Below, piece after piece: positions 26,201 to 30,057 of a stretch of 30,057 nt of DNA (its first letter is position 1; each line of letters opens with the position of its first letter). Location: contig JANBQS010000159.1 in the NCBI GenBank assembly GCA_027577415.1, positions 1 to 30,057 of the forward strand, written 5' to 3'. Source of the DNA: Coemansia sp. RSA 922. Its lineage: Eukaryota; Kickxellomycota; Kickxellomycetes; Kickxellales; Kickxellaceae. Below the pieces are notes generated by a model. That model did not search any database. It saw only the letters and a program-made list of their open reading frames with translations, and was not told the DNA's origin. Made by a program: the position numbers and the translations under genes.

Positions 26201-27404
26201 GGCCGAGGCGCCGACTGCGGTGGCCGCGGACGCCACGTATCTGCTGACGGGCGCGACGGGCTTCCTGGGGGCGTTTGTGCTGGACTCGCTGCTGCGCCGG
26301 CACCCGCACGCGTCGGTGGTGTGCCTGGTGCGCGCGGGCGACGCGCAGGCGGCCATGCAGCGCGTGCGGCAGGCGGCGGTGGCCAACCTCGTGTGGACCG
26401 ACGACTGGGCGCGCCGCGTGCGCGCGGTGGCCGGCGACCTGGCGCAGCCCCGGCTGGGGCTCAGCGACGCGGACTGGGCCGAGTGCGCCACGGCCGACGT
26501 CATTGTGCACAACGGCGCGCTTGTGCACTGGGTGTACCCCTACGCGCGGCTGCGTGCGGCCAACGTGCTGAGCACGCTGGAGGCGCTGAAGCTGGCGTCT
26601 GAGGGCCGTGCCAAGCGCCTGGTGTTTGTGTCGAGCACGTCGGCGCTGGACACCGACCACTACGTGCAGCTGGGCTGCGTCAGCGAGTCCGACGACCTCG
26701 AGGGCTCGCGCACCGGCCTTATGTCCGGCTACGGCCAGTCAAAGTGGGTGGCCGAGCGCCTGCTCATGCACGCGCGCCACTGCGGCTGGCCCGTGGCCAT
26801 TGTCAGGCCCGGGTACGTGCTGGGCGACTCGCGGTCGGGCGCTACCAACGCCGACGACTTCCTCTGGCGCCTGGCCAAGGGCTGCGCGCAGCTGCAGCTG
26901 TCGCCGGTCATGGCCAACCCCGTCAACGTCTGCCCCGTGGACTATGTCGCCGACGTCGTGGCCGCTGCCGCCTCGCATCCCAGGGCGCTCGAGCACATGG
27001 TGTACCATGTGTTTAACCATGCGGGCTTTAGATTCCACGATATCTTTGACCTTATGCGTGGCTACGGATACCCGATGGTCGATGCCGAGTACATGCGCTG
27101 GAGAGGCGTGCTCATGGAGAGCACGCTGGATGAAAAGGACTCGGCGCTGTACCCGCTCTTGCACTTTGTCCTGGACGACCTGCCAACCTCCACTAAAAGC
27201 CCCGATCTCGACGACAAACACACGAGGGGACTGCTGGAGGGATCAGGTGTGGTGTGTCCCGATATCAAGAATCTCTTTGGCTTGTACTTGGCCTATTTGG
27301 TTAAAGCTGGTTTCTTGGATAAACCAGAGGGCCCTGCCGAGCGCTCTTTGCCTGTTCTCGATATTGAGATCCAGGGTTTGGTAACACGTACAAGCAACAA
27401 TTAA
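23286..27404 (+). CDS. LYS2: α-Aminoadipate reductase Lys2
   Basis: This 1372-aa protein, near the usual size, contains an N-terminal condensation-like region (about 55–260), an adenylation domain (TSGSTGIPKG at 477–486, MYGTTETQ, GRIDDQVKIRGFRIELGEI), a carrier domain (DVGGHS, phosphopantetheine Ser898) and a C-terminal thioester reductase (TGATGFLG at 988–995; SSTSALDT; Tyr1149–x3–Lys1153 in GYGQSK). It activates α-aminoadipate with ATP, tethers it and reduces it with NADPH to the semialdehyde in fungal lysine synthesis. It needs a Lys5-type phosphopantetheinyl transferase. Base composition rises sharply within the gene (see findings). It converges with COA6, 9 bp apart. Confidence 0.97.
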   Translation: MTINPVLTPQASTADLSEVSSRVSRWQDRLRSPTELQLPTDYPRPIPLKVVEAMETFELSPLSSLSVLQLSLYLQQHATDNTASPFTVLLAAFSVLLHRYTAEEDIVVGSSSESLNPLVLRLAVKSEDSFLDVLQMAQRVSMEAAADEVPFAALMSAYQADGGEADASAAPSLFRVRFFNQTDADEATLRRTTTQTTDFTVLVRQKSTGSLRQLHPTIELQIVYNQVLFTAQRMAHMVAQLQMVLATAGETLSKVQAGGEVPVEMQVGRMSIASALDLAAVPDPRADLAWSEFPGSITSIFARNAMAHPDRRFVVENVLRSGVTRSFTYMQMLRAARILSRTLREGGVVREDVVVVYAYRGVDLVVAILGVLMAGATYSVVDPAYPAARQNVYLGVAQPRGLVILEHAGQLADEVQAYVDNELQVVCTVAGMELRDDGELVSAGDAMARAARLVDDSEVDEDIVAVGHDSVGTLSFTSGSTGIPKGVRGRHYSLTHFYPWMGSEFGLGSSDRFTMLSGIAHDPIQRDVFTPVFFGAELHIPTAEDIGVPGQLAQWMGEHEITVTHLTPAMGQLLSANATSHIGSLRNAFFVGDLLTKRDCHRLQSLAANCRIVNMYGTTETQRAVSFCAIPAHSVNASFLATAKDVIPAGRGMKDVQLLVVNRHGSGGMCAVGEVGEIYVRSGGLAEGYLQLPEATAEKFVDNWLAPPSVKESVDLPYYRGARDRMYRTGDLGRYRADGDVECIGRIDDQVKIRGFRIELGEINNMLSMHPRIRANVTLVRRDKYEEKTLVAYIVPSEEEQRAEDPGRQLLIASVREYLRQKLPAYAVPSVFVPLRRLPLTPNGKIDKAALPFPDTPAPAQAGGSPTERALAAVWADVLGLAHAPAPESSFFDVGGHSVAATRMVFRVRTDFAVDAPLGLVFRCPVLADMAAAIDALRGELQLTEAAAPEAEETSEYAADLADLIAQLPQPPAEAPTAVAADATYLLTGATGFLGAFVLDSLLRRHPHASVVCLVRAGDAQAAMQRVRQAAVANLVWTDDWARRVRAVAGDLAQPRLGLSDADWAECATADVIVHNGALVHWVYPYARLRAANVLSTLEALKLASEGRAKRLVFVSSTSALDTDHYVQLGCVSESDDLEGSRTGLMSGYGQSKWVAERLLMHARHCGWPVAIVRPGYVLGDSRSGATNADDFLWRLAKGCAQLQLSPVMANPVNVCPVDYVADVVAAAASHPRALEHMVYHVFNHAGFRFHDIFDLMRGYGYPMVDAEYMRWRGVLMESTLDEKDSALYPLLHFVLDDLPTSTKSPDLDDKHTRGLLEGSGVVCPDIKNLFGLYLAYLVKAGFLDKPEGPAERSLPVLDIEIQGLVTRTSNN

Positions 27405-27413
27405 AATATATTT

Positions 27414-27692
27414 TTATTGATCTTTATTTTTATTGCGCATGCGTTCGGCTATTTTCTCTTTTTGAATTTCTTGTTTTCTGCGCATAGTCCGTAGTTGTAT
27501 AAAATATGTCGCCCATGATTCGGGGCAATTCGAGTACATTGTTTTACGTAGTTCTTCGCACTCTCCGCTACCTTCCTTTTCCGCGTCTATTATCTTGTTT
27601 TTGTTTAGACACTCGAAGTATATATCGCGCTTGCCATGACATATTTGCCGCTCCTCTCGGCTTGGAATAGGGTGACCGTCAGTGTTGCTCAT
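27414..27692 (-). CDS. COA6: Cytochrome c oxidase assembly factor Coa6
   Basis: This 92-aa protein has the twin cysteine pattern of the Coa6/Cox6B fold: C18-x9-C28 and C45-x10-C56. Typical residues are KRDIYFECLNKN, the CPESWATYF segment and a basic helical tail. Family role: an intermembrane-space protein helping copper delivery to the CuA site of Cox2, oxidised by the Mia40 relay. The C-terminus is very basic (IQKEKIAERMRNKNKDQ). It shares a 200-bp divergent promoter with EXO1. Confidence 0.85.
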   Translation of the reverse strand: MSNTDGHPIPSREERQICHGKRDIYFECLNKNKIIDAEKEGSGECEELRKTMYSNCPESWATYFIQLRTMRRKQEIQKEKIAERMRNKNKDQ

Positions 27693-27892
27693 AATAAAAA
27701 AATAATAATAATAATTAGAGATTTTGAAACGTGGAGAGAAGAAAAAGATAAGTCAATTTCTAACCATCTGATTACCTTGATCAACGCGTCAAGAAAAACC
27801 GTGCCGAAAATGGGCTGCGCATCACAAAGCGCGTGCATTTCTTTTTCTTTTTCTTTTTCTTACGCGTCACATATTATTTATAGACTTATAAA

Positions 27893-29939
27893 ATGGGTAT
27901 TACTGGTCTTCTTCCTTTGTTACGCGAGGCACAGCGTTCCGGGCATGTTAAAGAGTTTTCTGGACAAACCGTAGGCGTAGATTCTTATATCTGGTTATAC
28001 AAGGGTGCTTTCTCTTGTGCTTCTGACCTTGCCTTAAACCTTCCAACGACCAAATTCATAACTTTTTTTCTCTCACGCGCCCGCATGCTCCGCCACCACG
28101 GTATCGAACCCTTATTCGTATTCGACGGCGGTCCCTTGCCATCCAAATTACATACCGAGTTGGAGCGTCAACGTAATCGGTCAGAGCGTAGACAAACTGC
28201 AGTAAAACTATGGAACCAGTCTAAACGCAAACAAGCCTATGAACAGTTTCAACGCTGTGTAGAGGTAACTCCTGTAATGGCAAAATTGGTAATCGATGAG
28301 CTTAAAAAAGAAGGTTTTCGTTATCTCGTTGCTCCCTACGAAGCCGACGCACAGTTGGCTTATTTAGAGGCACAGGGCGTTATTACTGCTGCTATATCGG
28401 AAGACTCGGATCTTATTGTATTCGGTTGTCGTAACATTATCTTTAAATTGGATCAGTACGGTGAGGCTGTTATTTTCGATCGACTAAAGATGATGAACTC
28501 TAAAGCCGTCGATATAAATGGATGGACTAGCGAGCAACTTCGCAGAATGTGCATCTTGTCGGGTTGCGATTACTTGCCTTCGGTGCCTGGCGTCGGTCTC
28601 AAAAAGGCCCATCGGTATGTGTCTAGGTCCCAGGATCTCCGAGCCGCAGTACAGTTGATGCGTGTGGACAAGTTGCTAGTGCCTGAGGAGTATGAAGTAG
28701 AGGTCGAGAGAGCAGAGCTTACTTTTAGGTATCAGAGAGTTTACGATCCGCGGTCGAAATCCCTGGCCTTTGTTTCGCCTCTAGACGATTCTGCCCCTAG
28801 TATCGACGATATGCCGTTTATTGGCGTCCAGTTGGAACCTCATGTGGCTCATGGAATCGCTATGGCGGAGCTCGATCCATTTACATACTTGCCTTTTACT
28901 ACACAGACTGCTGCTGCTACTGTAGAGCCACCACCGCCGGTTGCTAAACCTCCTGTCCCGGTTGTGCGTGGCAAGGCGGTTGCTCCGGTTACGCGCGCGA
29001 GAAGCCTACAGAGTTTCTGGGGCACACCCAAACCCGCCCAACCACGTCGTGCACCTACAGACGAGCAGGTACCTGTCGCAGACCCTGTTGTTGTGTTAGT
29101 TGAGAGCGAAGAGGTCAATGTCAAATTCCGCGGTAATGACCATAGCACGCTCGTATCTACAACGCAGAAAAGCAGGTTCTTTGCTAAACCCCCGCCACCC
29201 ATGGACACTGATACTACGGATCTGTCGACTGCATCTACGCAAGTGCCAGATACCCCACTGACGCCGCTGCCCGTATCGCAGTGTGAAACAGTGGTCGATG
29301 ACTTTAATCTCGAATCGTCGATACTCACTCAACCTCGACTGTTGAGAAGTGGGACGGCTATTATCCAGCCCATTCGTCCATTACTTTCTTCTTCGGTGAC
29401 TGAGGATGATACTCGGGCTATCTCGTTGTTTGGCCAGTTCACAAATGAAGGCGCAGAGGATATTCCCGAATACGCCAAACATCCAACATATAAGAAAAGT
29501 AAGTACTATTTCTTGTTGTGTGTGGCGTTTGAATTTGGCTTTCGAGTTTTTTTTTTTTTTTTTGTGACTAATTGTTGTACTTTTTATAGCTACACGTAGT
29601 GCCGGATTAGCAGTGGCTCGTGGGAGAGGTCGTGGCGCAACTAACCCTGTTCTGTCTCCTGGACCGCGTACTCCTATTACACAGATGCTTAGACGGATAT
29701 CCGCTGATCGAATGGCACTACAGCCTCTGGACGATAACCAACAACCAGCCCTCTGTCTCTTGGATTCCTCCTCCTCACCATCCGCCAAGCGCAAGCAAAA
29801 TACACACGCAAGTCTGATAGACGAGGCTAAAAAATTCAGATACCACGCCGCCAGCGCCCCATCTCTCGCTTTGCTGGTTGACGATGATATCGTCGATAGC
29901 AGTGGAAGTGATACCGAAAACAGAGCCGTCACAGTATAG
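27893..29939 (+). CDS. EXO1: Exonuclease 1 (FEN1/XPG family)
   Basis: Exons 27893–29498 and 29590–29939 give 651 aa. The nuclease core opens with MGITGLLPLL and carries the metal-binding acids Asp30, Asp78, Glu150, Asp152, Asp171, Asp173 and Asp226 (VDSYIWLYKG, FVFDGGPLPSK, YEADAQLAYL, SEDSDLI, GCDYLPSVPGVG). The H2TH-type DNA-binding segment follows. Beyond about 330 the chain is a Pro/Thr/Ser-rich tail expected to hold protein-binding motifs. Family role: 5′→3′ resection in mismatch and double-strand-break repair. The last exon encodes an RGRG stretch and an acidic Ser-rich end. It is more AT-rich than LYS2. Confidence 0.93.
29499..29589 (+). other. EXO1 intron with a 17-T tract
   Basis: Donor GTAAGT, acceptor TTTTTATAG, length 91. 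Splicing joins A|CT in frame (KKT-TRSAG). A 17-T run at 29547–29563 and GTGACTAATTG nearby supply the polypyrimidine tract and branch-like site. Retention would add a hydrophobic tail and stop at 29599. Confidence 0.85.
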
Positions 29940-30057
29940 TTACCACTAATGCATATAATTAACAGACAAAGAAATGTGGGTTTTTAATATATAAAGGAAC
30001 ATCACACATAGACATGTGGACAAAAGAGAGAGAAAGAAGAAATAAATTGAAATATTG
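29940..30057. other. 3′ flank of EXO1
   Basis: AT-rich sequence with AATAAA near 30040; no gene seen before the window ends. Confidence 0.4.

Noticed and set aside
25338..26660. 440-codon minus-strand open frame inside LYS2
   Set aside because: It is Arg/His/Gln-rich, lies exactly opposite the GC-rich half of LYS2 and reflects third-position G/C suppressing stop codons.
1..30057. CRISPR array, rRNA genes, telomeric repeats
   Set aside because: No regularly spaced repeats, rRNA-like sequence or telomere-type tandem repeat was seen on either strand.

Overview
The window looks like nuclear DNA of a fungus. Support comes from a complete α-aminoadipate reductase gene (LYS2, the fungal lysine route), a fused Met8/Met1-type siroheme gene, KEX1, ATG15, SEC66 and RPF2, plus sparse short GT–AG introns (80, 83 and 91 bp) in an otherwise intron-poor, dense layout. 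An early-diverging (zygomycete-grade, for example Kickxellomycotina-like) fungus would fit, but that placement is an inference from gene style, not something the sequence proves.

The window has two kinds of territory. The housekeeping blocks (about 2.6–17.5 kb and 22.7–29.9 kb) are tightly packed. Block 1 holds a class IV aminotransferase-like gene (+), an LRR protein (−), a Ser-rich coiled-coil protein (−), ATG15 (+), KEX1 (+), SEC66 (−), RPF2 (+), a Met8–Met1 fusion (+), an RNPS1-like SR protein (+) and a small probable mitochondrial protein (+). Block 2 holds a Mim2-like tail-anchored protein (+), LYS2 (+), COA6 (−) and EXO1 (+). Convergent pairs end only 9–49 bp apart.

The accessory blocks (1–2.0 kb and 17.8–22.3 kb) carry an AT-rich multigene family that I do not recognise. 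There are four intact genes of 124–144 codons (B at 1101 +; C at 17965 −; D at 19617 −; E at 21114 −) and the 3′ end of a fifth (A, 61–132 +). They share a C-terminal motif, a core-promoter box and 3′-flanking sequence, so whole transcription units were duplicated. The two accessory blocks are inverted copies of each other. Coding sequences group B with E (CxxH–CxxC zinc-knuckle-like) and C with D (HHFVDG type), whereas distal promoters group B with C (CRE/ATF-like sites in 14-bp-phased repeats) and D with E (no such sites). This mosaic arrangement is the most unusual thing in the window. A 272-bp insertion with short terminal inverted repeats sits in the upstream region of C.

The housekeeping genes do not form one pathway. 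They cover secretory-pathway processing and translocation (KEX1, SEC66), autophagic membrane lysis (ATG15), sulfite-reductase cofactor synthesis (Met8–Met1), lysine synthesis (LYS2), 60S ribosome assembly (RPF2), mRNA processing (SR protein), mitochondrial biogenesis (COA6, Mim2-like) and DNA repair (EXO1).
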